Source: Alphaproteobacteria bacterium
Lineage (GTDB): Bacteria > Pseudomonadota > Alphaproteobacteria > JAJUGE01
Assembly (NCBI GenBank): GCA_029268305.1
Contig: JAJUGE010000028.1
Location: 1-36,180, forward strand
Direction of reading: 5' to 3'
Length of the DNA stretch: 36,180 nt
Shown: positions 8,893 through 19,291 of the stretch, in pieces
Layout: every line of letters starts with the position of its first letter
Position numbering within the stretch: position 1 is the first letter of the stretch
The notes under the pieces: generated by a model
The model's database searches: none
The model's input: the letters and a program-made list of their open reading frames with translations, nothing else
What the model was told of the DNA's origin: nothing
Program-made: the position numbers and the translations under genes

Positions 8893-9812
8893 GCTCTCCT
8901 CACCGTGGCGTCGGCGACATTCCACGTCGCCTTCTCGGGTACCTGCATGCGCTCCTCCGCCCCAGGGGACAGGCGGACGATGAGCCGGTCGTCGTAGCGC
9001 AGGTCGACCACGACGATGTCCCGCTGGAGAATTCCGTGCTCCTGCTCGATCTGCGCCAGCCGGCGCCACGCGGCCGCGGCGCCATCCGCCGGCAGCTTCA
9101 CGTCGATGCGGTTGTCTATGCGGACGTTCCAGCGGCGGTCGGCGACGCGCACCGCCGCCGTCACCCGCTGAGCCAACGCCGGCTCGAGATCGAGCAGGCT
9201 CATGAGGTCGCTGGCGTTCGGCGCGACGCCCGCCCCCACCAGGATCGGCAAGTGCCGGAACGCCCGGAGATCGCGGATCGCGATGATCTCGCCGTCCGTG
9301 TCGATCAGGTGCAGTTCTCCCTCGTACTGCCAGAGGGCGAGCGGCGTACGCTCGACGATCGCGACGCGGACAGTCTCGGGAAATGCGCGCTCGACGACCG
9401 CGCTCTTCACCCAGGGCAGGGCTTCGACCCGTGCACGCGCCGCGGCCGGGTCGAAGGCGACGATCGGATCGCCGCGCTGGACCTGAAGGGCGCCGAGCAA
9501 GTCCTCGGGCCGGGTATGGTGGCGGCCCTGGACCATCACCTCCTGGACCTTGAGGCCGGCTTCGGCGGTAAGCCGGATAGCCAGCGTCCGGGCGCGGTCG
9601 GCCTGATAATCGAACCAACCCCAATAGGCGAGCCATCCGGTCCCGAAAGCGGCGAACAGTAGGGCCCCTGCGACCGAACCGATGCGCAGCGCGGGCCGCA
9701 CCCATCCCGGCGGCGGGCGACGACGCGACGGCCGCTTCGGGGCGAGGCTCGACGGCGCCTTCTCCCCGAGCAGGGTGTCGATGAACGCTCCGGCGGCCTT
9801 CAGGAGTCGCAT
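8889..9812 (-). CDS. ftsQ: Cell division protein FtsQ
   Basis: A 307-residue bitopic inner-membrane protein that links early and late divisome proteins. It has a basic cytoplasmic N-terminus ([10 protein letters not shown] near 26-35), a single membrane segment at about 43-66, a periplasmic POTRA domain at about 85-155 ([13 protein letters not shown] to VRVAIVER), and the FtsQ beta domain ([15 protein letters not shown] onward). The start is ATG 9812, with GAGGAGG just upstream; it overlaps the ddl stop by 13 bp. Its own stop overlaps the ftsA GTG. The longer frame to 9995 is a shadow of ddl. Confidence 0.95.
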   Translation of the reverse strand: MRLLKAAGAFIDTLLGEKAPSSLAPKRPSRRRPPPGWVRPALRIGSVAGALLFAAFGTGWLAYWGWFDYQADRARTLAIRLTAEAGLKVQEVMVQGRHHTRPEDLLGALQVQRGDPIVAFDPAAARARVEALPWVKSAVVERAFPETVRVAIVERTPLALWQYEGELHLIDTDGEIIAIRDLRAFRHLPILVGAGVAPNASDLMSLLDLEPALAQRVTAAVRVADRRWNVRIDNRIDVKLPADGAAAAWRRLAQIEQEHGILQRDIVVVDLRYDDRLIVRLSPGAEERMQVPEKATWNVADATVRRA

Positions 9813-10711
9813 CTCGCCTCCTCGACCATCCACTTGCACAGCGCCTGGAAATCGATGCCCGCGTAGGCCGCCTGCTCCGGCACGAGCGAGAGCGGCGTCA
9901 TGCCCGGCTGCGTGTTGATCTCGAGCAGATAGAGGATGCCGGGTGATCCTTCGGTCTCGTCGTAGCGGAAGTCGCAGCGCGTGACCCCGCGGCAACCGAG
10001 CGAGCGATGTGCCTTCACCGCGATCGCCATCGCTTCGTCGCGGATCGACTCCGGCACGTCGGCGGGGACGATGTGATCGGCCCGGCCCTCGGTGTACTTG
10101 CTCTCGTAGTTGTAGAAGCCTTCACGCGGACGGATCTCGGTGACACCGAGAGCACGATCGTCCATCACGGCCACGGTGAGCTCGCGACCGGGGATGTAGC
10201 GCTCGACCAGGACCTCGTCGCCATAGGGCCACTCGCGCGCGTCGATCGGTCCGCGATTGTCGCCGGGCCCGACGATCCGCACGCCGACGCTCGACCCCTC
10301 ACGCACCGGCTTCACGACGTAGGGCGCCTCCATCACCTGGTGTGCGCGGGCGATATGCGTCACGGTCCCCGGCGCGCAGCGGATGCCGTGCGCGGCGAAC
10401 ACCTGCTTCGCCATCTCCTTGTCCATGGCGATCGCCGAGGCACGGACGCCGGAGTGGGTGTAGGGAATCCCGAGAATCTCCAGTGCGCCCTGCACGCAGC
10501 CATCCTCGCCGTAGCGGCCGTGCAACGCGTTGAACACGACGTCCGGCGCGGGCGTCAGCGCTTTGGCCAAGTCGCTCAGCGAGCGGGTCAGATCGAACGT
10601 GCGCACCTCGTAGCCCAGCTGCCCGAGCGCCTCCGCCACCGCCGCGCCGCTAACGAGGGATACCTCGCGCTCCGCCGACCAGCCGCCCATGAGCACGACG
10701 ACCCGGGTCAT
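9800..10711 (-). CDS. ddl: D-alanine--D-alanine ligase
   Basis: A 303-residue ATP-grasp enzyme that makes the D-Ala-D-Ala dipeptide consumed by MurF. Visible are the N-terminal [11 protein letters not shown] with catalytic E15, [11 protein letters not shown] (134-144), FYNYESKY with Y206 (matching the tyrosine typical of D-Ala rather than D-lactate specificity), and metal ligands D247, E264 and N266 ([11 protein letters not shown]). The length is normal for DdlB. The ATG at 10711 overlaps the murB stop as ATGA; the longer frame to 10927 is a shadow of murB. Confidence 0.97.
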   Translation of the reverse strand: MTRVVVLMGGWSAEREVSLVSGAAVAEALGQLGYEVRTFDLTRSLSDLAKALTPAPDVVFNALHGRYGEDGCVQGALEILGIPYTHSGVRASAIAMDKEMAKQVFAAHGIRCAPGTVTHIARAHQVMEAPYVVKPVREGSSVGVRIVGPGDNRGPIDAREWPYGDEVLVERYIPGRELTVAVMDDRALGVTEIRPREGFYNYESKYTEGRADHIVPADVPESIRDEAMAIAVKAHRSLGCRGVTRCDFRYDETEGSPGILYLLEINTQPGMTPLSLVPEQAAYAGIDFQALCKWMVEEARCDS

Positions 10712-11649
10712 GCCGCACCTCCCGGCCGGATGCCGAGACGCTTGATCTCCCATTCCAGAGAGACCCCGCTGTGTGACTGCACGCGTTCGCGCACCTCTTC
10801 GCCGAGTGCCTCCAGGTCCCCCGCCGTGGCGCTGCCGGTGTTGACGAGGAAGTTGCAGTGCTTCTCCGACACCATCGCACCGCCACGGCGGAGCCCACGG
10901 CACCCGGCGGCATCGATCAGCTCCCACGCCTTCGGCCCCTCCGCACCCGGCGGGGTGGGGTTCTTGAAGGTGCTCCCGCCAGTGCGGGTGCGGAGCGGCT
11001 GGCTCTCCTCGCGGGCCGACCGGATCGCCTCGACCCGCTCACGGATCGCTTCGGCATCTCCCGGCGTGCCCCGGAGGCGTGCCCGCACGAACACCCAACC
11101 TTCCGGCAGACCGCTGTGACGATAACCGTACTGGAGCTCGTGGCAGCTGAGGCGATGCAGCCCGCCGGCGGGGTCGACCGCCTCCGCCCAGTCCAGCACG
11201 TCCTTGATCTCGCCGCCGAAGGCGCCGGCATTCATCCTCAGGGCGCCGCCGAGCGAGCCGGGGACGCCGGACAGGAACTCGAGCCCGCCCAATCCCGCCT
11301 GCATGGCGGAGAGCGCCAGATTGGGGCAGAGCGCCGCCGCCCCCGCGACGAGGGCATCCCCGTCCCGGGAAATGCCGCCGAAGCCGCGGCCGAGGCGGAT
11401 CACGACGCCGGCTATGCCCGCGTCCCGCACCAGCACGTTCGATGCGACGCCGAGCGGCGTGACCGGGATGCCCTCGGCCAATCCGTCGAAAAAGGCCTGC
11501 AGATCTTCGGTGTCGGCCGGTCGGAAGACTACCTCCGCCGGGCCGCCGACACGGAACCAGGTCGTGTGGCCGAGCGGCGCATTCTCGGTGTACCGGCCGC
11601 GCACGGGCGGCAGGTTTCCGGTCGGGCGCGATGTCGCTCTGCGAGCCAC
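10708..11649 (-). CDS. murB: UDP-N-acetylenolpyruvoylglucosamine reductase MurB
   Basis: A 313-residue flavoenzyme that reduces UDP-GlcNAc-enolpyruvate to UDP-MurNAc with NADPH. FAD-binding segments WFRVGGPAE (31-39) and [19 protein letters not shown] (127-145) are present. The proton-donor serine S226 lies in GGSTFKNP, and E302 near the C-terminus fits the conserved catalytic glutamate. The flavin-loop segment reads GVASN (67-71) where many homologues have GGSN. The start is ambiguous: GTG 11649 is used here, but TTG 11655 lies five bases after GGAGG and overlaps the murC stop as TTGA. The longer frame to 13131 is a shadow of murC. Confidence 0.94.
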   Translation of the reverse strand: MARRATSRPTGNLPPVRGRYTENAPLGHTTWFRVGGPAEVVFRPADTEDLQAFFDGLAEGIPVTPLGVASNVLVRDAGIAGVVIRLGRGFGGISRDGDALVAGAAALCPNLALSAMQAGLGGLEFLSGVPGSLGGALRMNAGAFGGEIKDVLDWAEAVDPAGGLHRLSCHELQYGYRHSGLPEGWVFVRARLRGTPGDAEAIRERVEAIRSAREESQPLRTRTGGSTFKNPTPPGAEGPKAWELIDAAGCRGLRRGGAMVSEKHCNFLVNTGSATAGDLEALGEEVRERVQSHSGVSLEWEIKRLGIRPGGAA

Positions 11650-11651
11650 GA

Positions 11652-13100
11652 TCAAGAGGCCCTCCCCGTCGATGCCGGTTTCGGTGCCATGACGGCTTGC
11701 AGGCGCTCCAGCTCGGCCGGAAGGTCGTGGGCCCAATTGGTGATGGTGCCCGCACCGAGGCAGACGACGTAATCGCCGGCGGTCGCGTTCTCGAGGACGA
11801 TCCGGGGGAGCTCGCGCGGGTCTTCGAAGGCCACGACATGACGATGGCCGTGGGCGCGCAGCCCCGCCACCAGCGCATCGCGATCGACGCCTTCGATCGG
11901 CTTTTCGCCGGCCGCGTACACCGGCGACACCGCCACGAGGTCGGCCTGGTTGAAGCAGGTGCAGAAGTCTTCGAACAGGTCGGCCAGCCGTGAATAGCGG
12001 TGCGGCTGGACGACGGCGATCACCCGGCCCTCGGTCGCCGACCGCGCCGCATCCAGCACCGCGGCGATCTCGACCGGATGGTGCCCGTAATCGTCGATCA
12101 CGGTAATACCGCACGCGACGCCGGTCCGGGTGAACCGCCGCTTCACGCCCGAGAACTCGGCCAGGGCGCGGCGGACGATATCGTCGTCGATGCCCATCTC
12201 CTGCGCGACTGCCACGACGACGAGCGCGTTCTGGACATTGTGGGCGCCGAGCATCGGCAGACGGAGATCCTGGAGGATGCGGCTCTCGCCGCGGAGCCTG
12301 TCGGAGAGCGCCACGTCGAACGTGACGCCGTCGCCGTTGGCGCGGAGGTTCAGGCCGCGAACTTCCGCCTGCGGGCTGAAGCCGTAGGTCACGATCCGCC
12401 GGTCCAGGACCCGTGCGATCAGCGACTGCACCTCGGGGTGATCCACGCAGAGGGTGGCGAAGCCGTAGAAGGGAATCTTCTCGACGAACGAGAAATAGGC
12501 GTCCCGCACGGCGTCGAAGCTGCCGTAATGGTCCATGTGCTCGGGGTCGATGTTGGTCACGACCGCGATCGTCGCCGGCAGCTTGACGAAGCTGCCGTCG
12601 GACTCGTCGGTCTCGACCACCATCCAGTCGCCCTTGCCGAGATGCGCGTTGGTGCCGTAGGCGTTGATGATCCCGCCGTTGATCACGGTCGGATCCATCC
12701 CGGCCGCCGTCAGCAGACTCGCGACCATCGATGTCGTCGTCGTCTTGCCGTGAGTGCCGGCGATCGCGACCGACCATTTCAGGTGCATCAGCTCGCCCAG
12801 CATCTCCGCCCGGCGGACGACCGGAACGAACCTGCTGCGCGCTTCGATCACCTCCGGATTGGCGCGATCGATCGCGGAGGAGACGACCACCACCTGGGCA
12901 TCGCCGAGATTGTCGGCACTGTGGCCGATCGTCACCGGAATGCCGAGGGACCGGAGGCGCAGGACGTTCGCGCTCTCCGATAGGTCGCTGCCCTGCACGC
13001 GGTAGCCGAGATTGTGCATGATCTCGGCGATGCCGCTCATGCCGATGCCGCCGATGCCGACGAAATGCACGGTGCCGATGTCGAGAGGAATCGATCTCAT
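11652..13100 (-). CDS. murC: UDP-N-acetylmuramate--L-alanine ligase MurC
   Basis: A 482-residue cytoplasmic Mur ligase that adds L-alanine to UDP-MurNAc using ATP. The N-terminal Rossmann-like domain starts with [15 protein letters not shown] (12-26), the ATP loop [10 protein letters not shown] is at 114-123, and the central domain has ETDESDGSF and [11 protein letters not shown]. The C-terminal domain shows [10 protein letters not shown] and QPHRYSR, all MurC-typical. ATG 13100 overlaps the murG stop as ATGA. The alternative Mpl assignment is disfavoured by these motifs and by the context between murG and murB. Confidence 0.97.
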   Translation of the reverse strand: MRSIPLDIGTVHFVGIGGIGMSGIAEIMHNLGYRVQGSDLSESANVLRLRSLGIPVTIGHSADNLGDAQVVVVSSAIDRANPEVIEARSRFVPVVRRAEMLGELMHLKWSVAIAGTHGKTTTTSMVASLLTAAGMDPTVINGGIINAYGTNAHLGKGDWMVVETDESDGSFVKLPATIAVVTNIDPEHMDHYGSFDAVRDAYFSFVEKIPFYGFATLCVDHPEVQSLIARVLDRRIVTYGFSPQAEVRGLNLRANGDGVTFDVALSDRLRGESRILQDLRLPMLGAHNVQNALVVVAVAQEMGIDDDIVRRALAEFSGVKRRFTRTGVACGITVIDDYGHHPVEIAAVLDAARSATEGRVIAVVQPHRYSRLADLFEDFCTCFNQADLVAVSPVYAAGEKPIEGVDRDALVAGLRAHGHRHVVAFEDPRELPRIVLENATAGDYVVCLGAGTITNWAHDLPAELERLQAVMAPKPASTGRAS

Positions 13101-14266
13101 GCCGCGAGCCCTCGCAGATCGTGCGCCGCACGGCTCTCGCGCGGGGCGTATTCCTCGGCCGTCTCCTCGACCAGATCGGCCAACCGGCTCGCCGCCTGCG
13201 GCAGACCGAGATTCCGGGAGGCAGCCGCCACCGGCTCCAGCAGGCTCGGCAGCGTCAGGACCGACTCGAGCCGGGCCGCCAGCGCCGAGGCGCAGAACCC
13301 GCGCTGCGGCATCAGCCAAGCTCCCCCGGCCTCGTCGATGGCGTGCGCGTTCGCGGCCTGGTGGTCGTCCATCGCGAACGGATAGGGCACGAGGATCGCC
13401 GGCCTGCCGATCGCGGTGATCTCGGCGATCGTCGACGCGCCCGACCGCGCAATGACGAGGTGGGCGGCAACGAGCCGCTGCGGCACGTCGCGGAAGAAGG
13501 CCGCGAGTTCCACCTGCACCCCGAGCGTCGCGTATGCCGCGCGAACCTCCTCCAGGTCTTCCGGTCGGCATTGCTGCGCGATCCGGAGGCGCGCGCGGTA
13601 CTGCTCCGGCAGCAGCGCTACCGCGGCCGGGATCACCTCGCTGAACACGTGCGCACCCTGGCTGCCGCCGAGCACGAAGATCTCCAGAGGCCCCTCGGGA
13701 CCCGGGACCGTGAACGGCGCCCCCGCGAGAGCCGCCACGGCGGGACGGACGGGGTTGCCGGTGCGGCAGACCTTCGCCCGGTCGACCGGGAGAATGCCGC
13801 TGACCGTCTCGAACGAAGTGGCGATGCGCGTCACGCGGCGGGCAAGAATGCGGTTCGCACGTCCGAGCACGGCGTTCTGCTCGTGCAGCACGGTCGGGAT
13901 CCGCAGCAGGCGCGCCGCGATCATCGGCGGAAGCGAGGGGTAGCCGCCGAAGCCGACGACGACGGACGGCCGCAGCCGTCGCAGCAGGCGCAGCGACTGG
14001 CCGAGGCCGACCGCATTCTCCATCGTGCCGCGCGCGAGCGTGCGCGCCGACCGGCCGAGGGTTCCGGCGCTGATCGGATGTACGTCCAGATCGCCCGGGA
14101 AGTTGGCGCCACGGCGATCCGTGACGACGCTGACCGAATGCCCGCGCGCGACCAGCTCGGCCGACAGCGCCTGCGCCGGAAAAACGTGGCCGCCGGTGCC
14201 GCCACTGGCGAGAACGATCCGCGCCTTTGCGGCCGCCGTCTCGCGTTTCGCTTGGGTGGCGGTCAT
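13097..14266 (-). CDS. murG: UDP-GlcNAc:lipid I N-acetylglucosaminyltransferase MurG
   Basis: A 389-residue peripheral membrane glycosyltransferase (GT-B fold, family GT28) that converts lipid I to lipid II. The N-terminal glycine-rich loop [11 protein letters not shown] is at 21-31, GFGGYPS at 105-111 and HEQN at 128-131. The second domain has LGGSQGAH (199-206), [11 protein letters not shown] and a [10 protein letters not shown] segment for UDP-GlcNAc binding. The start ATG 14266 overlaps the ftsW stop (ATGA). The protein carries about 15 extra N-terminal residues ([12 protein letters not shown]) before the first strand. Confidence 0.97.
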   Translation of the reverse strand: MTATQAKRETAAAKARIVLASGGTGGHVFPAQALSAELVARGHSVSVVTDRRGANFPGDLDVHPISAGTLGRSARTLARGTMENAVGLGQSLRLLRRLRPSVVVGFGGYPSLPPMIAARLLRIPTVLHEQNAVLGRANRILARRVTRIATSFETVSGILPVDRAKVCRTGNPVRPAVAALAGAPFTVPGPEGPLEIFVLGGSQGAHVFSEVIPAAVALLPEQYRARLRIAQQCRPEDLEEVRAAYATLGVQVELAAFFRDVPQRLVAAHLVIARSGASTIAEITAIGRPAILVPYPFAMDDHQAANAHAIDEAGGAWLMPQRGFCASALAARLESVLTLPSLLEPVAAASRNLGLPQAASRLADLVEETAEEYAPRESRAAHDLRGLAA

Positions 14267-15384
14267 AGGAAAGCTCCCGAATCGACGCGGCGGCGGGTGA
14301 GCGCGAGCGCCATCCCCATGCCGAGGGAAAGCGCCAGCAGCGAAGAGCCGCCGTAGCTGATGAATGGCAGCGTCATGCCCTTGGTGGGGATCAGATTGAG
14401 CGCCGACCCCATGTTGATGAGGGCCTGCAGGCCGAAGTGGGTGAAGAGCCCGCCGGCGGCGAGAAGCACGAACAGGTTGTTCTCGGACAGGAGCCGGCTG
14501 AACCCGCGCAGGACCACGAAGGCGAACAGCCCGACGATGAGCAGGCAGACGATCACCCCGAGCTCTTCTCCGGCGACGGCGAAGATGAAATCGGCGTGTG
14601 CGTCCGGGATGATCTCCTTTACCCGGCCGGTGCCGGGGCCGCGCCCGAGCACGCCGCCGTTCATGAACGCTTCGAGCGAGCGGCTCACCTGATAGCTGTC
14701 GCCCGAGGAGGGGTCGAGATACCGGTCGATCCGGCTCGCGACGTGCGGGAACAAGAAATAGGCAGCGACCAGACCGCCGGCGCCCACACCCGCCAGCGGC
14801 AGCACGAGCCACATCGACACTCCCGCCACGAAGAACTGCGCCAGCCAGACGGCGGCGACGATCACCGTCATGCCGAGGTCGGGCTGCATCACGATCAGCC
14901 CGACCGTGAACAGGAACAGGACCAGCGATATCAGGCTGCCGGGAAGCTTTCCGCGCTTCTGCTCGGCGAACAGCCACCCGGCCAGCACGGCGAAGGTGGG
15001 CTTGATCAACTCGGACGGCTGCAGCGAAAACCCGGCGATCGAGAGCCAGCGCCGCGCGCCCTTCACCTCGACGCCGGCGACGAGCGTCACGACGAGCAGC
15101 AGGAGCCCCACTGTGAAGAGTGCCGTCGACAGGGTGAGCACGCCCCGCGGCGACAGGAGCGAAACTGCGATCAGCAGCGCGGCGGCGAACGGGAGCAGCA
15201 TGAGATGCCGCTGCACGAAATAGCCGGGATCCGCGCCGATCCGCTCGGCAACAGGCGGGCTGGCGGTCACCACCAGGACAGCGCCGATCGCCATCAGGGC
15301 GGCGAGAGCGGCGATCATCCAGCGGTCGACCGTCCACCACCATCGGCCGAGCACGCTCGTGTCGGTGCGGGCGACGGCGATCAT
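14263..15384 (-). CDS. ftsW: Septal peptidoglycan glycosyltransferase FtsW
   Basis: A 373-residue SEDS-family polytopic membrane protein that polymerises lipid II at the septum together with FtsI. About ten hydrophobic segments are visible. Conserved stretches include [61 protein letters not shown], and the C-terminal [16 protein letters not shown], which is diagnostic for FtsW/RodA. The neighbours murD and murG identify it as FtsW rather than RodA. ATG 15384 overlaps the murD stop (ATGA). Confidence 0.97.
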   Translation of the reverse strand: MIAVARTDTSVLGRWWWTVDRWMIAALAALMAIGAVLVVTASPPVAERIGADPGYFVQRHLMLLPFAAALLIAVSLLSPRGVLTLSTALFTVGLLLLVVTLVAGVEVKGARRWLSIAGFSLQPSELIKPTFAVLAGWLFAEQKRGKLPGSLISLVLFLFTVGLIVMQPDLGMTVIVAAVWLAQFFVAGVSMWLVLPLAGVGAGGLVAAYFLFPHVASRIDRYLDPSSGDSYQVSRSLEAFMNGGVLGRGPGTGRVKEIIPDAHADFIFAVAGEELGVIVCLLIVGLFAFVVLRGFSRLLSENNLFVLLAAGGLFTHFGLQALINMGSALNLIPTKGMTLPFISYGGSSLLALSLGMGMALALTRRRVDSGAFL

Positions 15385-16766
15385 TGCAGCACCCTCCCGC
15401 CGTCCTGTGCCGCGAGCGCGCGGACCTGGGTGCGGAACGCGTCGCCGCGCGCCTCGAAGCTCGGCCACTGGTCGAAGGACGCGCAGGCCGGCGAGAGCAG
15501 GACCACGCCGTCGTCGGGGCGATCGTGCGCGACCATCGCGTGCGCGGCCTCGACAGCGTCGGCGAGGTCGCCGCAGAGCGTGTAGGGGACCCGCCCCTCC
15601 AGCGTTCTCGCGAACTCCGGTGCGGCACGGCCGATCAGGAAGGCGTGCACGATCCGGTCGAACAGCGGCACCAGCGGCTCGATGCCGCCTTCCTTCGCCA
15701 GTCCACCCGCTATCCAGTAGATGCGCGTGTAGGAAGAGAGCGCGCAGGCGGCCGATTCCGCATTGGTGGCCTTGGAATCGTTGACGTAGACCGCGCCACC
15801 GATCGTCGCCACCCGTTCCTGCCGGTGCGGCAGGCCGGGATATGTCGGGATCGCCGCCGCCGCGCGTTCCTCCGGCACGCCGAGGGCGCGCGCGGCGGCG
15901 TAGGCGGCCGCCGCGTTCTGGCGATTGTGCCGGCCGGGCAGTGTCGGCACGCCCGAGAGATCGAGAATCCGGCACCCCTCGTCCGTCAGCCACTCGTCGC
16001 GCGCGACGACGGCGGCATCGTCCGATCCCACGGACACCGCGATCACCTTCCGGTCCGCCCCCGCCTCGAGGCTGTCGCGGATGCTGCGCGTATAGTCGTC
16101 GTCGACGGCGATGATGGCGACATCGGACGGGCGCTGGCGATCGAAGGCACGGCGCTTTGCGGCGACGTAGCGATGCATGCCGCCGTGGCGGTCGAGGTGG
16201 TCCGGCGTGACGTTCAGCAGTACGGCCACGTCGAAACGGACGTTCGGCACGAGCTCGAGCTGGTAGGAGGACATCTCGAGCACGTAGACGCCGTCGCGGC
16301 CGAGGGGTCGAAGCCCCAGCGCCGGCGGCCCGAGATTCCCGCCGATCTCGGTGTCGATCCCCGCCTCCGACAGGATGTGGCCGAGGAGCGCCGTCGTCGT
16401 CGACTTGCCGTTCGTACCGGTGATGCCGACGAAGCGGGCCTCCCGGCGCGCGCGCCAGAGCAGGTCGACGTCGCAGACGATCTCGCATCCGGCGCGCTCC
16501 GCGGCCGTCGCGACCGGGTTCGGCCGCGGAAAGCCGTGCGGAATTCCCGGGCTCCAGACCAGCGAGCGAACCGCGGCGAAATCGCATTGCCGCAGGTCCG
16601 ACACCTCCAGCCCCTCGGCCACGGCTGCATCCCGCCGCGCCGCATCGTCGTCCCAGGCGAGGACCCGGGCGCCCGACGACCGCAAGGCCACGGCCGCGGC
16701 CATGCCGGACTTCCCCAGTCCCATCACCGCGACGCGCTCGCTCTCGAATTCCGGCAGCGGGATCAT
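15381..16766 (-). CDS. murD: UDP-N-acetylmuramoyl-L-alanine--D-glutamate ligase MurD
   Basis: A 461-residue Mur ligase that adds D-glutamate. The N-terminal VAVMGLGKSGMAAA (12-25) binds the UDP part, and the ATP loop GITGTNGKSTTT is at 114-125. EMSSYQLEL and LNVTPDHLDRHG mark the central domain; the C-terminal domain has NDSKATN and LLSPACASFDQW, both characteristic of MurD. ATG 16766 has GAGGTGAG just upstream and starts two bases after the mraY stop, one of the few non-overlapping junctions in the cluster. Confidence 0.97.
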   Translation of the reverse strand: MIPLPEFESERVAVMGLGKSGMAAAVALRSSGARVLAWDDDAARRDAAVAEGLEVSDLRQCDFAAVRSLVWSPGIPHGFPRPNPVATAAERAGCEIVCDVDLLWRARREARFVGITGTNGKSTTTALLGHILSEAGIDTEIGGNLGPPALGLRPLGRDGVYVLEMSSYQLELVPNVRFDVAVLLNVTPDHLDRHGGMHRYVAAKRRAFDRQRPSDVAIIAVDDDYTRSIRDSLEAGADRKVIAVSVGSDDAAVVARDEWLTDEGCRILDLSGVPTLPGRHNRQNAAAAYAAARALGVPEERAAAAIPTYPGLPHRQERVATIGGAVYVNDSKATNAESAACALSSYTRIYWIAGGLAKEGGIEPLVPLFDRIVHAFLIGRAAPEFARTLEGRVPYTLCGDLADAVEAAHAMVAHDRPDDGVVLLSPACASFDQWPSFEARGDAFRTQVRALAAQDGGRVLQ

Positions 16767-16768
16767 GC

Positions 16769-17857
16769 TCACCTCAACTTCAGCGTCGCCAGGCCGGCGA
16801 CGGCGAGAACGGAGGCGATGATCCAGAAGCGGATGACGATGGTCGGCTCCTCCCAGCCCTTCTGCTCGAAATGATGATGCAACGGCGCCATGCGGAAGAC
16901 GCGGCGCCCCGTCAGCTTGAACGACACCACCTGGACGTTGTCCGAGACGGTCTCGAGCACGAAGAGGCCGCCGATGATCGCGAGCACCAGCTCGTGCTTG
17001 GTTATGACGCTGATCGCGCCGAGCGCCCCGCCGCAGGAGAGCGATCCCGTGTCGCCCATGAAGACCATGGCCGGCGGCGCGTTGAACCAGAGAAAACCGA
17101 GACTCGCCCCTACCAGCGCGCCGCAGAAGACAGCGAGCTCGCCCGTCCCGGCGACGTAGTGGATCTGCAGATAGTTGGCGAAGATCACGTTGCCGGCGAG
17201 ATAGGCGATCAGCGCGAAGCAGCCGGCGGCGATCATCACCGGGACGATGGCGAGGCCGTCGAGGCCGTCGGTGAGGTTCACCGCGTTCGAGGCGCCGGTC
17301 ATGACGAAGATCGCCATCGGCAGGAAGAACCAGCCGAGATCGATCAGGACATCCTTGAAGAACGGCACGGCCAGGCTCGTCGCCAGCGGCTCGCGGGTCG
17401 CGTTCATGATGATGATCGCGGCGAGCGCGCTGATCAGGAACTGCGCCAGCAGCTTGCGCTTGCCGGGGAGCCCTTTGCTGTTCCGCCGCGTCAGCTTCAG
17501 ATAATCGTCGGCGAAGCCGACGAGACCGAAGCCCGCCGTCACCAGGATCACGGTCCAGACGTACTGGTTCGAGAGATCGGCCCAGAGCAGGGTGCTCAGG
17601 ATGAGCGCGAGCAGGATGAGCGTCCCGCCCATGGTCGGCGTGCCGCTCTTGCGGATCAGGTGATCCTTCGGCCCGTCCTCCCGGATCGGCTGCCCATCGC
17701 CCTGGCGAGCCCGCAGCCACTCGATCACGGACGGGCCGAGGACGAAGCTGATGAAGAGCGCCGTCATCATCGCGCCACCCGACCGGAACGTCAGGTACCG
17801 GAACAGGTTGAAGGCGACGAAATCTTCCGACAGCGGGGCGAGGAGGTTGTACAGCAT
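16769..17857 (-). CDS. mraY: Phospho-N-acetylmuramoyl-pentapeptide transferase MraY
   Basis: A 362-residue polytopic enzyme that moves phospho-MurNAc-pentapeptide to undecaprenyl phosphate, giving lipid I. Signature residues are present: GTPTMGG (72-78), the catalytic FADDYLK pair D117-D118, [10 protein letters not shown] (194-203), FMGDTGS with D269, and the histidine cluster PLHHHFE (325-331). About ten membrane segments are visible. The start ATG 17857 has GAGGC just upstream and follows the murF stop by six bases. Confidence 0.98.
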   Translation of the reverse strand: MLYNLLAPLSEDFVAFNLFRYLTFRSGGAMMTALFISFVLGPSVIEWLRARQGDGQPIREDGPKDHLIRKSGTPTMGGTLILLALILSTLLWADLSNQYVWTVILVTAGFGLVGFADDYLKLTRRNSKGLPGKRKLLAQFLISALAAIIIMNATREPLATSLAVPFFKDVLIDLGWFFLPMAIFVMTGASNAVNLTDGLDGLAIVPVMIAAGCFALIAYLAGNVIFANYLQIHYVAGTGELAVFCGALVGASLGFLWFNAPPAMVFMGDTGSLSCGGALGAISVITKHELVLAIIGGLFVLETVSDNVQVVSFKLTGRRVFRMAPLHHHFEQKGWEEPTIVIRFWIIASVLAVAGLATLKLR

Positions 17858-17863
17858 GACGCC

Positions 17864-19291
17864 TCAGCCCCCCCGTCCGGTTTCCTCGTCGTCGGCGGCG
17901 AGCGCCGAGACGATCCTGGCCATACCCATGCCGAGCGAGCCCTTGACGAGAACGACGTCGCCCGGCCGCACGATGGCGGCGATCAGCGGCGCCAAAGCGG
18001 CGGAATCGGCGGCATGTCCGCCTCGCATCTTCGGCGGAAGCGCGCGGTAGAGCTCGGCCATCAGCGGGCCGGCCGCATAGACGAGATCGATCGGGTGCCG
18101 CACGAGATCGCCCGCGAGGCTCTCGTGCAGAGAGCGTCCTTCGGTCCCGAGTTCGAGCATGTCGCCGAGCACCGCTATGCGCCGGCCATGGCCGCTCGGC
18201 GACGCGAGCGCCAGAACCTCGAACGCTGCGCGGACCGCCTCGGGGCTCGCATTGTAGCTTTCGTCGATCAGCGTGAAGGTCTCGCCGCGATCGCCGCCGG
18301 GCACGCGCAGTATCGAGCGCCGGCCGCGCCCCTGGGGCGGGCGCACGTCGACGAGCGCTGCGGCCGCATCCTCGACCGATGCCCCGAGCGCCGACACCGT
18401 CGCCAGGACCGCCAGGCTGTTGGCAACCCAGTGCCGGCCCGGAGCGCCGACACGGAACGTCAACGGCCGGCCGTCGCAATCGACGGAGACGACGCTGCCG
18501 TCCTCGCCGCTCTCGAAGTCGGTCAGCCGGACCGTCGCCCCCGCCTCGGCACCGAACGAGACGATCCGGCCCGCACCCGCCGCCTGCGCGGCGGCGGCCA
18601 GGCGGTCGAACCAGCGATTGTCGCGGTTCAGCACGGCAATTCCGTCAGGCTCGAGACCGGCGAAGATCTCCGCCTTCGCGTCGGCGACGGCCTCGATCGT
18701 CTCGAAGAACTCGGTGTGCGCGGGCGCGATCGTCGTCACCACCGCGACGTGCGGCCGGACGAGGCGCGAGAGCGGCTCGATCTCGCCGGCGTGGTTCATT
18801 CCCAACTCGAAAATCCCGTAGCGGGCAGTCCGCGGCAGCCGGGTGAGGCTGAGCGGCGCGCCCCACTGATTGTTCAGGTTGCCGGCGCTGGCCGCCGTCT
18901 CCGCCTGGCGGCCGAGCACTAGACGGAGCGCCTCCTTGACGCCCGTCTTGCCGACGCTGCCGGTCACCGCCGCGATGCGAGCCGGCGACCTGTTCCGGGC
19001 CGCCGCCGCCAGCGCTTCGAGGCCGCGCTGCGTCTCGTCGACCACGAGAAGCGGCGCATCCGCATCCAGTCCGGACGGAGTCGAATCCACCAGCGCCGCC
19101 GCCGCACCCCTGCGCAGGGCGTCCGCAACATAGTCGTGCCCGTCGAAGCGCGGCCCTCTGAGCGCGACGAACAGGTCGTGCTCGGCCACCGTGCGACTGT
19201 CGATCGAGACGCCGCCCGCCTGCCACGGGCGCGAACTGCGGCCACCGGTGGCGGCAGCGGCGTCTTCGGAGGTCCAGAGCACCGGCATCAT
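17864..19291 (-). CDS. murF: UDP-MurNAc-tripeptide--D-alanyl-D-alanine ligase MurF
   Basis: A 475-residue Mur ligase that joins the D-Ala-D-Ala made by Ddl to the UDP-MurNAc-tripeptide. The N-terminal domain has SIDSRTV (29-35), the ATP loop VTGSVGKTGVKE is at 109-120 (the TGSVGKT form is typical of MurF), NHAGEIEPLSRL follows in the central domain, and DESYNASPEA and LGDMLELG lie in the C-terminal region. The first of two adjacent ATG codons (19291) overlaps the murE stop as ATGA. No strong ribosome binding site is seen, so translational coupling is likely. Confidence 0.97.
   Translation of the reverse strand: MMPVLWTSEDAAAATGGRSSRPWQAGGVSIDSRTVAEHDLFVALRGPRFDGHDYVADALRRGAAAALVDSTPSGLDADAPLLVVDETQRGLEALAAAARNRSPARIAAVTGSVGKTGVKEALRLVLGRQAETAASAGNLNNQWGAPLSLTRLPRTARYGIFELGMNHAGEIEPLSRLVRPHVAVVTTIAPAHTEFFETIEAVADAKAEIFAGLEPDGIAVLNRDNRWFDRLAAAAQAAGAGRIVSFGAEAGATVRLTDFESGEDGSVVSVDCDGRPLTFRVGAPGRHWVANSLAVLATVSALGASVEDAAAALVDVRPPQGRGRRSILRVPGGDRGETFTLIDESYNASPEAVRAAFEVLALASPSGHGRRIAVLGDMLELGTEGRSLHESLAGDLVRHPIDLVYAAGPLMAELYRALPPKMRGGHAADSAALAPLIAAIVRPGDVVLVKGSLGMGMARIVSALAADDEETGRGG

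Noticed and set aside
8893..9705. Long N-terminal extension of the ftsA frame
   Set aside because: It overlaps ftsQ completely; GTG 8892 has GAGGAG upstream and gives a normal FtsA N-terminus.
16871..18922. 683-codon plus-strand open frame opposite mraY and murF
   Set aside because: High G+C makes stop codons rare in the opposite frame; the translation is Arg/Asp/Glu/His-rich with no domain, while the minus strand encodes complete conserved enzymes.
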